Source of the DNA: Channa striata
Taxonomy: Eukaryota > Chordata > Actinopteri > Anabantiformes > Channidae
NCBI GenBank assembly: GCA_033026295.1
Contig: CM065188.1
Coordinates: forward strand, 992,001-1,056,000
DNA length: 64,000 nucleotides
Reading direction: 5' to 3'
The notes beneath the pieces are model-generated. The model saw only the letters and a program-made list of their open reading frames with translations, was not told the DNA's origin and ran no database searches. Positions 34,821 to 47,906 of this stretch are shown here, piece by piece; the first letter of the stretch is position 1, and the number at the start of each line of letters is the position of its first letter. The position numbers and the translations under genes were made by a program.

Positions 34821-36526
34821 CTCCTTAGATGCAATGTGTGTGGAAGACAGAAGCCACATTATTGTTTTTTCAACTACCAGCCCTCCCAGCTCCATGTGTC
34901 ACTGTGTCAAACGAGCATGGAGTGTACTAGAATTAGCTCGTTTTTGCCAGTATTTTGTTCATAAACACGCTCTCATTAGCAAACTTTGTCAGAGCATGAT
35001 GTTATTTCCACTAAGCCGAGTCAGACATCAGAGCCTTAAAGTCCCAAAAATCCCCACAACACTTAATGCAAAGTTACTGGTTTATGCTCCAGACGCCACT
35101 GTTTCAGGGGGCCATCAATCTCTACCTGCTACAGACGTTACTGCACCATTTACTGGTTGATATTCGGTTCCTGTCACCACTATAGATTTAGACAAGTACT
35201 GTAGGTACCTTTTCGGCATGCTAGTAGGCACACTAAGTCATCATTGGGTCAGACCCTTGTATGTCTCATTTCAAAGCCCTGAGCTTTGACACCATCCCCT
35301 CCACCCCATCCTCCCTAAATTGAAGTCTTCCAAATATGTCACATCACATGTCATATTTACTACAGCCACTAGCTGATTCTAACTCTACTGAACTATAACA
35401 AAATCCACCTTGCAGCAATTCTAACGCTTATGAATGAATCCGTAGTCCGTAATAAAGAACGTGGAAAAACTACACATCCCCACCATTATAGAGATAGAGG
35501 GGGTAAAAGGCATGTTTACTATGCTTCACACGTATACACTAAAAACAGCACCAGGACAGGATGGCAACAGATTTGCAGTCCCCATGGAGCTCAACACATC
35601 TGGAGCCTGGAACAAGCTCTACATGTGTACGCAGGAAGTGTATGAACAAGAAAGCGTGCACACGCAGCATCATCTCAGCTGTACTATATCCTGCTGCTTG
35701 TGCACGTGCAGACTCGCTTCACTTACAGAAATGCTTCCTAAATCCCAATTTCCGAAAGTCCTAATAGGAGCAGCAAATGAGAAACACGAATATGAAAACG
35801 CCCCCAACGACTTTACAAAAAGATTATGTAGTGCTCTCAGTGCAAGATTCTGGTGTATATACTGTATCGTTTATATACTGCATAATTTGCTTGAAGTTGG
35901 TTTAACTCAGGGGTGTGAGTGATGTGGTGAGCACGAGACCTCATGAGCTCAACGGTGACCACCATAGGAATGAGCCATGTGGTAGGAGTACCTCCAATGA
36001 ATCTTGGTGCATACTGCAATAACAAACTCGGTTATACTAATGTTTAATTCATAATTTATGTTGTAGTGAAAGAAAAATTGCAGAGCAGATATATTTGGTG
36101 CAGTATGCACTTTAAATGCACTTGTATGCATGTAAAATGCTTTATTGTTTTCATATTATTTAAAATTGTTTCACATTTTATCAGTTCATGAATATGACTA
36201 AATAAACAATAAATAAATGTCAATAAAATCTACAGAGGGTTTGTTAGTAATTAAAATATATCACAGATTCATAGCTGATTATAATAGAATTTTATTGACT
36301 GATCCATCACATTTGCACACTGGTGCACCACAACAGATACAAAATGAAGTATCATTAACTCTGTAAGAATTATGTCCAAATAATGTAAATAAAGGAAAAA
36401 TAGTTTACAATGATTCCATTATTTGCTGCAGTTGATAAGAGCTGTGGTTTGTGTTTGTCTGCCAATGAAATGATCTATTATTATACCTGTTTTCCTCAGG
36501 GAACTTGTTGGTTCACCTGGGTACAA

Positions 36527-37600
36527 TTAACACTTTTTGGCTGCATTTTGGATCGTCTGCAGGGGGTTGATCGTGCATGACGGTAACCCCATCAACGGTG
36601 CATTGCAGTAATCGAAACGAGATATGATCAATGCCTGCACAGTGAGTTGGGTTGTGTATTCTGAGAGGTAGGGTCTGATCTTTCTGATGTTTTAGAGGGC
36701 AAATCTTCACGACCTAGTGACTAAGGAGATGTGGTCTGTAAAGCTCAGTTGGTTGTCCATGATGACCCCCAGATTTTTGAACGATTTAGTAGGGACAATC
36801 TCTGCAGATCTAATGTTGATGTTGTGTTGTGTCGAAGGTCTGGCAGGGAAAACAAGAACCAGAAGAGGTTACGTTAAAGATGTTCTCTCATCAAAGCAGA
36901 GATGTCAGAGAGACAAGCAGAGATGTGTAATGAGACAGTGGAGTTATCTGGTGGTAAGGACAGGAAAAGCTGTGTGTCATCAGCATAGGAGTGATAGAAA
37001 AAGCCATGTGAATGCATGATAGAGCCAAGGGAAGTAATATAGATGGAAAAAAGAAGGGGACCAAGATCTGAACCCTGCAGTACACCGGTGGAGAGGTTAT
37101 GAGAGTTAGAAACAGATCCCTGCCAGGATACCTTGAAGCTTCGTCCAGACAAGTAAGACTAAAGCCAGGCTAGAGCTGATCCAGAGTTGCCTAAGGCAAA
37201 GAGTGTAGACAAGAGGATTTGGTGGTTCACAGGGTCAAACTCTGGAGACAGGTCTAGTAGAATTAAAAAAATATAAATTAAAAATAACACACAGCTTCTG
37301 CAGGCCGTGGAGATTGCAGGACCATGCCTTCTTGCCAATCTGGAAGCCAGACTGATTGACATTGAGAAGCTTGTTCTGTGAAAAAAAGTCTGAGAGTTGA
37401 TTGAAGACTGTTCTTTCCAGGGTCTTGGCCAGAAATGGAAGAAGAGAGATTTGTCAGAAGAGAAGGCTTCTTCAGCAGTGAAGTAATATGGGCCTGATTG
37501 AACGAGATAGGAAAGGTGTCTGTCGTGAGAGAAGTGTTGATGATCTGTGTAATGGCTCGTATTAGTAGGTAGTAGGTGCAACAGCTTCTTCAAGGTGTTG
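36527..37600 (-). pseudogene. L2/Maui-like LINE RT region, antisense
   Basis: On the minus strand, 37593-37159 reads HGPAISTACRSCVL, then LILLDLSPEFDPVNHQILLSTL (motif A, here SPEFDPVNH where SAAFDTVNH is usual). From 37152 to 36874 follows SGRSFKVSWQGS, LSTGVLQGSDLGPLLFSIY (motif B) and FYHSYADDTQLFLSLPP (motif C, YADD). From about 36870 down to 36527 the sequence continues as recognisable but frame-broken L2 C-terminal coding. The catalytic YADD is intact, but frame breaks separate motif A from motifs B and C. It begins near an 11-bp hairpin at 37572-37607. Confidence 0.85.
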
Positions 37601-37607
37601 CACCTAC
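37572..37607. repeat. 11-bp hairpin at the edge of the antisense L2 copy
   Basis: gtaggtgcaac (37572-37582) and gttgcacctac (37597-37607) are perfect reverse complements with a 14-base loop. It coincides with the point where L2 homology fades. Confidence 0.85.
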
Positions 37608-39209
37608 AGGGAAGTTTTCTCCGACAGCACGTCTCAACAATCTAAGAGGTGGTTCTAAAGTCCTATTTGAGACGGACATAACATTCCTTGTTGTTTCCTC
37701 ATTTATCTTTTTTCTTACTGAAGATTTCTAATTAAGTAAATCTGATTCAGTCCATCACAAATTCAACATGATCCAAAATGTAGTAAGGCAGCTGTCCATT
37801 TGTTCAAATGTTGCAGTGTTTTGTACAAGAATATTATCTTTTTTCTCTCCGAAAATGAAAGCCTTCCCCTTTACAGGTTTACAGTAACGGTAAGTGGGAA
37901 AATTCTGCATCTGGATCGCTGGAGAATGATTTGGAGAGCACACTCAGTGGAAACGTTTCGGGTGACAGAAACAGAAGCTATTTCCCCTCACCCTTCTCTC
38001 AACAGTGAAGCGAACAACCATGCGAAGAAATAAGCTTCTGGGTCAATTCGGAAAACAGGAGCAGTTGAGGAGACTGCGTCATAGTAAGCTACTGGGTACA
38101 CATGCACATACAGCTCAGAGTGTTGCTGTCCAAAATTACTCACGGTTTAGTCATCGTGCTCAGCACCGATTGCTAATTGTTTGCTACAACAGTGATTATG
38201 TCAGCAGAGCTCATGTTCAGCCTGTCACAGCAGTCAATCTGTACTCAGCGGAGGTTCAGTGATCTAGACTGTTCTCAATATATAGACATAAACAAAGAAC
38301 TAGAATTGAATAATTCTGCAATAATTCTTCAGCGCTTTCTAAACATTTGTGTGAAACCCGGGACATGATTGCCTACCTTTGGAAAAATGAACCTAAACCC
38401 TGGGCCTGTATCACATGGTTAAAATGTGTGTCAATTTGTTGGTACTTTTGTGTAACAGCCTTTACAGCAGCCAGTACTGCAGTCAGTGTCTGCATGTGAT
38501 TTCAAACTGGCGACACATCTGCATTCAGTCTGTCATTAACATGTTGATATGTGGAACCAATGTGTAACCAATGTAGACCAACTGTACAGGTAAAAAGAAC
38601 TTAAACCGCAAAGCTGATAAACTACGCAGCATTATGACTTTTGTTACATGCTGCTCCTTTACTTTTATAGTCAGGAGAGCGATGCATAGAAGTTTTTCCT
38701 TCAACTCCATCTCTTGAAGCACCAGGAGATATAAGTTTTGCTTAATAAATTATGTAATAAAGAGAGAGAGATACTGATACCCTAATATGACAACCTTTTA
38801 TAATTAATTTGTCATTAGGTGAAAACAGTCTATGGGGCTGCTCATAGAGTGCTACACACAATTGTTTTGTCCAATTATGTCATAATTACAGTAGGTACAA
38901 AAAAACACATGTAAGCAGCTAATTATTAAAAGTGATAATAAATATACCACGTGGCTTAAACTGCCGTGAAACAGAAAATAAGAAAAATAATACGAAGAAA
39001 AACATTGCAAAAGTGGCAGAAAATTGTTTCAAGTACTAAGAATTTGTAATAGATGGAGAAAATAAGAGCAGTCAAGAAACTATTAAAGGATTACAACATT
39101 AGAACCACATAATTACAGATTGAACATGGATTTGTACATGGATTTATTTTGGAATTGTGTGGTTTATCATGCTAGAATAAGAAAACATATCATGAAAAAT
39201 CTCCAGAAA
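37608..39209. other. No gene recognised; noncoding DNA
   Basis: 37644-37661 repeats 18 bases of the hairpin arm at 8181-8198. A short acceptor-donor pair near 37878-37892 is weak. A short GA run lies at about 38760. Nothing else was assigned. Confidence 0.5.
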
Positions 39210-41300
39210 GGTCACATCACATGTACATGAAGCACAAAGATCCCCACACACAAGCCAGTAAAGAAAAGGAATCAGAGATGCATGATCTCCTCTCAATGCT
39301 CCGTCCTACAACCGCCGACAATGTAATACTTGGAGACTTGAACATCCATGTTGACACCCCCACTTGTCTCTTAGAGTTTTTGCAACTACTGGACTGCCTA
39401 AATCTCCCACGGCATTTTGATATCCGAACACACACACGAGAGGGAATACTCTTGTCATCACTAACTCTGCCCTCATCAACAATCTGCTGGTATATGAGTC
39501 TGACATCATAAGGTGATTTTCCTGGAACTGCCATTTTTTCCCCCATTCTAAGCTAAACACAGTTTTGGAATCTCAAAAATATACAACTTGGCCTCAGACC
39601 TTCTCACCTCTGTAATTCTGTCATCAGTCAGCAAATCAGTGAACTATTATAACAGCTCTCTTTGCAGCCTTCTAGATCGACACGCCCCTATTAAATCTAG
39701 AACAGTGACAATCTCTTGCTCAGCCCCTTGGTATAAATGTGAGCTGCAGCAAATGAAGGCAGCTGGTCGTGCCATGGAGTGTCGTTTTAAAACATCTGGG
39801 CTCTTGGTCCACAGGCTTGCCTACCAAGAACATCATACGCAAAAGCATACGCAAAATCACTCAAGGATGCACAATCGCAGTACAATTCTACAATCATCGA
39901 ATCACAAGCTCTGAAAACTCTGAGTAGCTATTTTCCACAATAAACCATCTCCTTAAACCCCAGACAAAAATTTATACAGAGAACAAAGTGAAACAGTGCA
40001 ATAAATTAACTTTTTCAAAATAAGATTGACACCATTCGCTCCCTTCTCTCTAGCTCTCCCGATCCGCCTGCCCTGTCTGGCAGCCCACGGTCTGGGCTCT
40101 CCAACTCCTTTTAGTGTATTTCTGAGACTTCACAATATGATACTGAGGCCATCATCAGAGTATGAATACATCCACCTGTGCCCTGGACCCCTCACAAAAA
40201 TAATAAACCAGTGCCTTCAGTCTTGCCTTGTTCCATCCGTACTCTAAACCGCAGGAATTAAGCCGTTAGTGAAGAAACCTACCCTTGACGCAGCCATCCT
40301 TGCAAACTCCCATTTCTTTCCAAAGTGCTGGAGAAATCTTTTACCATTCAGCTTCAGGACCATCTACACCTGCACAATCTGTTGGAAATGGGCTTCTGCT
40401 CTGCCCACAGCAGAAAAGGAAACAGCTCTGGTCAGGGTCATAAATGACCTTTTGATGGTGGCAGATGCTGGTTACTCTTCCCTGCTTATTCTCCTTGACC
40501 TCACCAGAGCCTTTGACACTGTAGATAAGCACATCCTCCTCAGTCGACTCCAATGTGACTTTGGACTGTTTGGTACTGCCTTGGACTGGTTCACCTCCTA
40601 CCTTTCTGAGAGGACAGAATATGTCATCCTGGCTAATTCTCCCAGTCCCAGTCGCTTCCTGTCACCTGTGGTGTCCCTCATGGGTCCGTTCTTGGACAGG
40701 TCCTCTTTATTCTATATCTGCTCCCCGGGTCAGCTGGCATGGAATTTCGTTCCATTGCTACGCTGATGACACACAGCTGTACACCATGATGGACTCCACC
40801 TCCTCTGCTGTCCTACCATCCACATCGCTATCATCACTGATGTCCACCCTGACCACCTGCCATGGATAAGCCAAAACTTCCTCCAATTCCTGGCAAAAGT
40901 CTTCAAAAGCTCCAGCACATACAAAACATCGCTGCCAGGATCTTGATGAGAGTGCGTAAAGGCGACCATATCACTCAGATTCTCAAGTCCCTTCATTGGC
41001 TTACAGTCTCCTCCAGAATTGAATATAAAATTGCTTACATCAGTATATCTATGGCAACGCCCCTGCATACCTCAAAGAACTTATTACTCAACAAACTTCA
41101 CAACATAATCTCTGTTGCACAAGTGCCCACCTCCTACATACCCCCAGAACTAAATTAGAGACTATGTAAGATCGAGCTTTCTGCTCAGCCGCCCTCCGCC
41201 TGAGCAATTCCCTTCCTGAACATCTGAAGCCATTTTTAAAAAGGACATGAAAACCGACCTTTTCAAGAAAGCTTTTAAGTAACTGCCCCTTGTTTGTGTT
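39210..41300 (+). pseudogene. L2/Maui-like LINE, endonuclease end to C-terminus
   Basis: Broken L2-type polyprotein. Endonuclease end: DNVILGDLNIHVDTPTC and LQLLDCLNLPRHFD (39300-39430). Linker: LLDRHAPIKSRTVTISCSAPW, MKAAGRAMECRFKTSG and LAYQEHHTQK (39670-39850). RT: VKKPTLDAAILAN near 40270-40300, SLLILLDLTRAFDTVDKHILLS (motif A, 40475-40545), SPVVSLMGPFLDRSSLFYI (motif B, with an indel) and CYADDTQLY (motif C, about 40756-40785). C-terminus: KLQHIQNIAARILMRVRKGDHIT, LKSLHWLTVSSRIEYKI and a final SNSLPEHL-like block near 41210. At least four frame changes and a deletion between 39900 and 40020 make it nonfunctional. It has both catalytic aspartate motifs but no intact frame joins them. Confidence 0.88.
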
Positions 41301-41506
41301 AACTTCTGTATGTATGCTACTAACTAGACTGTCAGTGTTTTAAACCTCATCAACACACACCTTTCCAAAATCTGAATTGGAAACCTTGGTTTCTGACAAA
41401 CCTTGTAGCTTTGATGAAACCAACAAGCTCCCAAACACGTCAACTTTATGCAGTAATCAGCTGGGTCTGTGGAGGGTTTGAAACTTCTCTGTCAAGCTTT
41501 ATGTTT

Positions 41507-42037
41507 TTACAGATGTCCTGAGCTGATCCAGATAATTGCATCAACGCTGATGCCTGCACATTTTAAAAAACTGATATCTGCTATAGATTTGCAACACTGG
41601 GCTTGTGCACCTTTGCCTGGTATTATCTGATCTTTTAGTTTGGAAACATTCAGGTCAGCTGGTGTCACTATCCTGGCCATACCTAGTAATTGCAACATAT
41701 GAATGTCTTCAAAGAGAGACTGAAGGTGAACTCTGGCCCCATTGCTTTAAGTTCCATCGCTAAGCTTGCTATTTTTTCCCACTTAGCCAATTTGGTGACA
41801 GATTTAAATACAAATGTTTGGGCAACACATTTAGTTCCACATATATTTTCCATTGTGGATCTGAAAACCAAACAAAATAGATGCAGATCAGTAAAGCTTT
41901 GTACACCAGTAATATTCTGTAGGAGCCCAGTCATGACCAGCAAACCCAGAACAGTTGATTCCAAAGGTTTTACTAAAGTAAGCAGGCTTCCTGCTGACTT
42001 CCCACACACACGAAAGCCAATCAAAGTCATTTCATGA
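41507..42037 (-). other. Unrecognised ORF pair on minus strand, mirrored on plus
   Basis: On the minus strand a 115-codon frame (42030-41683) reads through QTFVFKSVTKLAKWEKIASL and MGPEFTFSLSLKTF, and a second frame (41698-41507) continues with MARIVTPADLNVSKLKDQII. On the plus strand 41690-42037 is also open for 115 codons. The minus-strand peptides look protein-like in composition and could be a decayed retrocopy or transposon gene, but I recognise no family. A frame change near 41690 would be needed to join the two minus-strand pieces. Opposite-strand open frames of equal length often reflect codon composition rather than two genes. Confidence 0.25.
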
Positions 42038-42532
42038 TAGATCCTTAACAGAACTTAAGAAAACGTAGAACATTTAACAGGATGCTCAAGAGTTTCCTGC
42101 CTGTCTCCTCTGCCCTAATTTGCAAACCAGGGGGAATCAGACATAATAGACCTAACAGATCCTCTTGATGGTTTAATGACAGTTGGAAATGAGGTATTTT
42201 TCTGTTACAGGATAAGTTTCCTTTGCCGCCACTTGGATGTGAGAGTGTTTCCTACATGTCTCTGCATGTTTTCTGATCATGTGGAGGATTCATTTATATG
42301 TAATTAACATCTGTTGTTCTTTTGTCTCAGCAGATTAGTGTTTTGTTATTCCTCTCATTTTTATGGCCTTCAGTAGGTTTGTGTTGGGTCTGCAAGGAGT
42401 GCTGCCTGGTCTTTGAATTTTCCCTCAAGGTAACAGGAAGTACCATAAACAACTGATATTAAAGTTAGAGAAGATTCTTAGTCTGAGGTTATCTGGATGA
42501 GTCATGGCAATAGTACTTTGCTTTACATGTGT

Positions 42533-42572
42533 ACATATATATATAAAGATAGATATATCGATATATAGGTAG

Positions 42573-42605
<33 letters not shown>
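42533..42605. repeat. (TA)n / (GATA)n / (GA)n compound microsatellite
   Basis: A TA run, degenerate gata/atag units, then about 13 GA units at 42579-42605. Confidence 0.93.
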
Positions 42606-43019
42606 TGGTCTTAGTAAAAATATGCTAACTAATGGGGATGGAAATCTTAATAACTAAACACTCTTGCTTAACAGATAAGGAGAAAAAAGAGGATTAGTAT
42701 TCAGAGAAAGAAGAGTGACAGATGGAGGGAGTGCCTGAGTATGAACGAGTACAGAGAGGGAGCAGTATGTGTTAGAGTAATCATGTTCCCTTATTCGATC
42801 ATGATGCTACTGTTAAGTTCTGATCTTTGGACACGATTGGAATTTTTGGTATATTCCAATTGAAATAAATGTGTGAACTGAATATGTAAATATCTTAACA
42901 CAATCTGGCAAAAACACATAGGTTTCCATAATTTGCAAAAAAAAAAATCATACAGTATCTTAATAGTTTATGTACTACCCACTGAAGTACTTCCTTTCAG
43001 ATCCTTTTCCTACTGAGCT

Positions 43020-43110
43020 GCATATTAATCAATCAATTGATCAATCAAAATTGATTTATATAGCAACTTGTGTACAGATTAAGGCTGTTCAAAGCGGTTT
43101 ATAGAAAATT
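43020..43110 (-). mobile_element. LINE/SINE 3'-tail-like fragment, antisense
   Basis: 'aaaattgatttatatagcaa' followed by 'ttcaaagcggtttatag' resembles the reversed 3' end of fish LINE or SINE copies ending in 'gctatataaat'. Too short to name the family. Confidence 0.4.
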
Positions 43111-43630
43111 AAAAAGAAGGTGATATAATACACACGGAAAGAAGAATTATAATGGTTACTGTAAACTAAATACTGTAACCAGAGGGTCCAAAACCAGAAG
43201 CTGAGAGGTGCCGAGAGTGCAACTACTGATATAGTTATTAATTATCACATGTACTACTGATCCTATAATTCTAAAAATCCTATAATACTCAGGACAGAGA
43301 ACTGAGGTGATAACAATGTTAACTCAGAGGCAGAGGCTCACAACAAAATCCTAAACTGCTGACACTGTAATACTCAGCACAGAGACCTGGACTATAACAA
43401 AACCCTCTCAAAAGGTTTAACAACATTAACTCAGACATCAATATCAACTCAAAGACAGAGGGACTTAGGCTAGAACAAAAACCTGAACTACCAAAACTAT
43501 CACCAGACTCACAAAAGTTAAATGGAGATTGAGAAGACTCAACAAGATCAGGGTGACGCACCAGAACGAACCAAGACACACTAGCCACACCAAAACTAAA
43601 CACATGAACTTAAATACAAACATGCAGGGG

Positions 43631-43648
43631 TGATGATGATGATGATGA
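43631..43648. repeat. (TGA)n trinucleotide repeat
   Basis: Six tga/gat units without interruption. Confidence 0.9.
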
Positions 43649-45669
43649 AAGACAAAGGGTGAGTGCACTGGTAACCAGCTGAGGATGGGAGGAATACTGC
43701 AGGGACACACAAACAGAAGAATGAATGCCTATATACAAGTTTAGGGCAGTGAAAAACTAAAAAAAAGGCATTCCGACAAAAAGCACTTAACTTATAATAA
43801 GAATATAGTAAACAAACAAGGTATACTTTGAACACAATGAGAAATTAAGCTATCAGTCAGGCTACTATAAGACAATGAAACTAATGCACACAAAATGTAT
43901 AAAAATGACCTAAAAATTTGATTACAATATTGATAATAAAAATATGAGGGTGTCAAAAATCATGGTTGGACCTAAAAACAGAAAGTGGTGTGTTCAAAAA
44001 GATTTATTAATCAAAAATAAAAATCACAGCACTGGTCAGTGGAGTAGACCAGAAAAAAACTATAAAACAAACTAAAAGACATGCTAGTACAATAGCTTGA
44101 CAGGTAAGATGGTAAAGTGAAGTAAAGGAGTAATTAAACAAACTAAAAACCAGGATAAGTCGGGTAGGTAACTATACAGGCGGTGGAACAATTGGTCTAT
44201 TGAGAAAATAATTTGAATTGGAGTGAGAAAAAAGCGGCGTTTCCATAACAAAATTACCAGTAGCTGTCAAGAAGCCAGAGAGTTATAACCATTGGATGCC
44301 AAGTTTAACGGTTTTATTTTGAAGTTGAATATAATTACCGCATTTAGTTTGTTAAATATGAAACATAAAGTTACATTAACTTGTATTTTTGTAGTATTGT
44401 GTGTAAAACTGCTAATTGGAGGATAAATTGGCGAGACTTGTTGAAAGTAAAACAAAGCCAATGTGTTATGAGCGACATTAAAACAACCTTCATTGAGCAC
44501 ATGTTACAATGAAAGCCATCCCCCTGGGGGAGCAGTGGGGTGGGGCGGCCATGAGTGTCTCACCCAGGGAGACACCTGGTGGATCAGGTAAACTTCCACA
44601 TCCTATCCTGCTGCTCTGCCCATTGAAGTACCAGGCCACTAGAGTACTGTTGAGACCACCTACTATAGTGTGTTAAAGGAATTGAGAGCGTGTAAGCGAG
44701 TGAAATGTCTCAATTCCATGAAATTACCGGCATGTGAGTTTACATGTGATTATGTCTTGTTGTTTTTGGAAAATGCTTTCCTTTTGTTTACTTTTTGGAA
44801 TTATTATGATTTAGGCAATCTGTTTTTATGTGGACACCTCCACAAAAGGATTGAGGAGATCTTGTGAGAGAAACCCTACGAATGTCTCATTTCTCAGCAC
44901 GGTGGATTGGTTGACCGGATGACTGGGAGTGTTTACCCCTCTGGTGTTTCCTTTGCACCAAGATCCATGAGCCCTGCGTCAGTTGCAGGAAGCAGGCCTG
45001 CACTAAGGCAGGCTACTGGCACCCAACAGGGGCCGAGAACTATGAAGTGGAACTGTGTCTCCTCCAGATGACAGCAACACAAGATCAACATCCCAGGTCA
45101 CTGAAAAACGACTTATTGTGCACAACGCAAGAAATTCACTTAACACTGAAACACCCCGCTCGAGTGTATAGCAGCCACACTATCGAGATTCTCAGTAACG
45201 AGAGACAAAACACTTTTGTACAACATTTACATAATCACCTCTTTAATATAAAATATTGTGGCAAGGATATAAATATAAGTGGTGTTTATGTAATCCCTGG
45301 TGGTTACCATGGTTGCTTTGTATTGCAGTGATCAGGTTTTACTTCACAGTGAAAAATATTTAACCCGCTTCATTCCAGGTGGAGACGTTTACCCAGAACG
45401 CATCCTGTTTTATGCCAGAATCATTCCTCCATGTGAGGATGGCTGAAAATAAATCAGAGTGCTGAACAAATGTGTGCGTGTGTGTCTGTGTGCAGATAGT
45501 AGCCATTGTTCCGTAGCAATATGGCTGGCACTGACAGCTGTGGCAGTTCCAGTTATTGAATCGATGGGTAATTGGTCTCGCAGGAGATAATCAAGGCAAT
45601 GTGTGAATGTGGGCACTCCTGAGCATATGTTTCTCACATGTTTATGTGCATGCATATACATATATATTT

Positions 45670-45695
<26 letters not shown>
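45670..45695. repeat. (TG)n microsatellite
   Basis: Thirteen uninterrupted units after a short TATA stretch. Confidence 0.95.
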
Positions 45696-45700
<5 letters not shown>

Positions 45701-47631
45701 GACAGTCTGAACCAGGAGGAAGATGATTCACCATCCTGAAGTTTACCCAGGAGGAGACAATCACAACTGAACACATGAATGCTTGAACACCATTTGTCAC
45801 CCATTTAAGAGACACACTACACATACACCATCATTCTACTGCCTAAAGTTATTCCAGATAATACTTTCTATAAAAGAAGCATGTATGCTTAATTATTAAC
45901 CAGTTTATAGAATATAGGGTGCCCGTCCGAGACCCGTGTTCCTGTGAACTCTGGCAGAAGACCACAGACTCGACCCTGCTGAAAGGAAACTTCTAAAGAT
46001 CTTGCCTGTCTCCTCTGCCATGGATCATGTAGCTCTGTAGTTCCTCTCTAGTGGCTGTCTGGCTTTATCTAAACATTTTGAGCTTAACTCAACTTTCACA
46101 TTCACACTCAAATTTTTTTGTTGGAAAATATATATTTCATATACTCAACTCAGCCGAGAGTATTGGACAACAACTAGCAAAAGGGACAAACCATGACCAG
46201 TTCTGTTCATTGCTATCATGTGGATAGTGCTGCTCATTAAATGGCAGCTATCCAGAGGGGAATTTATGTAAAAGGCCAACCCAGATCCATCGAGCACTAG
46301 AACATGACTAGTCACAAGAAATGACTGACATAACAAGTCACCTTGAAAATCTGACGGCAGAGCCTGAAGATGTGGCTCCCTGCACTGCAACCCTCTCATG
46401 ACCACAACTAGAGTGATATTTCAAAATGCAATAAAGGATTGTTTAGGAGTCCTGATCAACCAGTGACAGTGGCTGGTACCTCAGAAATCTTTGGCCCAGT
46501 GGCAGGGCTCAAAAATGTCTGGAACACAACAGACTTGGGCACACTAGACATCATTTTGAAAGATCCAGGTTTCATATTGGCCAAAAAAATGGCTCTTCGA
46601 ATGGAGGTTGCTGACTAGTCAACCCACAGTTGTAGATATGTTGGAATACAATCTCTACTAGTAAGAAAATGACTGCAGATAAGTGTAATTGCAATTCTGA
46701 CTAGCAGAAAAAAGAGTAGAGTAGAAGAGTAGAAGAAATGCTATTAAGGATGTCTAAATTATACATACATATATTCAACTACAGATACGGTGAAGTTGGA
46801 ATAAATGACATAATAAAAGACAATTTGCTGTACACCTCTTGCACTATAAAACACTATATAATAAAAAGATAACAAATTTAATATTTGTAAATCAAGGTAG
46901 TTTACAAGTGAATGACACGTCATTCATTTTGCTTTTTTGTGATCAGGCCTCCTCTCCTTATTTAACATTTTTGGCAGTACATCGAAATTTCACGGCTGCC
47001 ATGTACATGTCAAGACATTCAGCCTAAATACCTTTCAATATTCATATGGATTAATGTGCTCTGTGAAAATAAAAACAGTGAGGCCAATATTAAGGTTACC
47101 AAAATTGATTTATGTCACGCCCATAAGTCGTACGATAAGTTGAGCATAATTATTGTGACATGCCTGCAGCGTGATCCAAGAAACATTTGATTTGTGTTTG
47201 ACAAATTCAATTCATGCCCATTCATCTTAAACTGTGATTAAAGTTAGATGTGAACTGTCAAGTGTTTGAAACATGTTAATCGCTTTGGAAACACAGCAGG
47301 AAGCTGGCAGGAAGGACGTGTCAGGAACCGGGAGCTTTCATAATAGATACTGAAATCCACGGTGGATACTAGTTGACATAACTAAGCAGAAGGTGGGATT
47401 CCGCTCGGAATGGTCCACGGTCTACTAACCTGTGTGTGTGCACGTGTATGTGTGCGTGAGTGGTTAAGCAAGCACAATGCTGTGTAAAGTTTGTATGTAC
47501 CACACAGAGGAAGCCAAGCACAGAACTAAATGGGATGTCTGCCTGGAGATGCCACAGTTATTTACTGGGTGGATTTCAAGGTGTCAGCCTTCAGGCTAGC
47601 TGAGTAAGACGCTTAGTGAGATCAGGCACTC

Positions 47632-47784
47632 AAACACACACAGGCAAACGCACACATACACACACAGGCAAACGCGCACACACACACATGCAAACGCACA
47701 CGTACACACACAGGCAAACGCGCACACACACACAGGCAAACACGTACACACACACAGGCAAACGCACACGTACACACACAGGCC
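47632..47784. repeat. CA-rich minisatellite, unit about 20-26 bp
   Basis: Six to seven higher-order units built on 'caggcaaacgcacac' followed by 'gtacacaca' or 'acacaca'. The 'ggcaaacgc' core recurs every 20 to 26 bases, with small variants (tgcaaacgc, ggcaaacac). It yields Cys/Val-rich false frames on the minus strand. Confidence 0.9.
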
Positions 47785-47902
47785 CGTATTAGTAGTGGTC
47801 TCTGCTGGCAGAGACATTGAGCTTCTGTTTGTATCACAGCACAGCCCTTTGATGTGCTGGACCATTTTGCATGCTGCTGTTCCTTTCCCGTCTCTCTTTT
47901 CT

Positions 47903-47906
<4 letters not shown>

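Larger units (their letters stand above)
30466..36526. other. No gene recognised; mostly unique noncoding DNA
   Basis: It contains a possible 15-nt microexon at 33963-33977 and CA microsatellites at 34699-34820. A pyrimidine-rich stretch at 31480-31680 and a 33450-33490 acceptor-like tract have no partner. No protein family was recognised in any frame. Confidence 0.5.
41301..43019. other. No gene recognised; noncoding with unexplained ORFs
   Basis: Contains the overlapping opposite-strand frames at 41507-42037 and a TA/GA microsatellite near 42533-42605. No known family recognised. Confidence 0.5.

Noticed and set aside
37878..37892. Acceptor 'ctttacag' followed closely by an 'acg|gtaagt' donor
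   Set aside because: The implied exon of 13 nt is not divisible by three and has no support.
47632..47784. CRISPR-like array
   Set aside because: Repeat and spacer are both CA-rich variants of one unit, and this is eukaryotic DNA.
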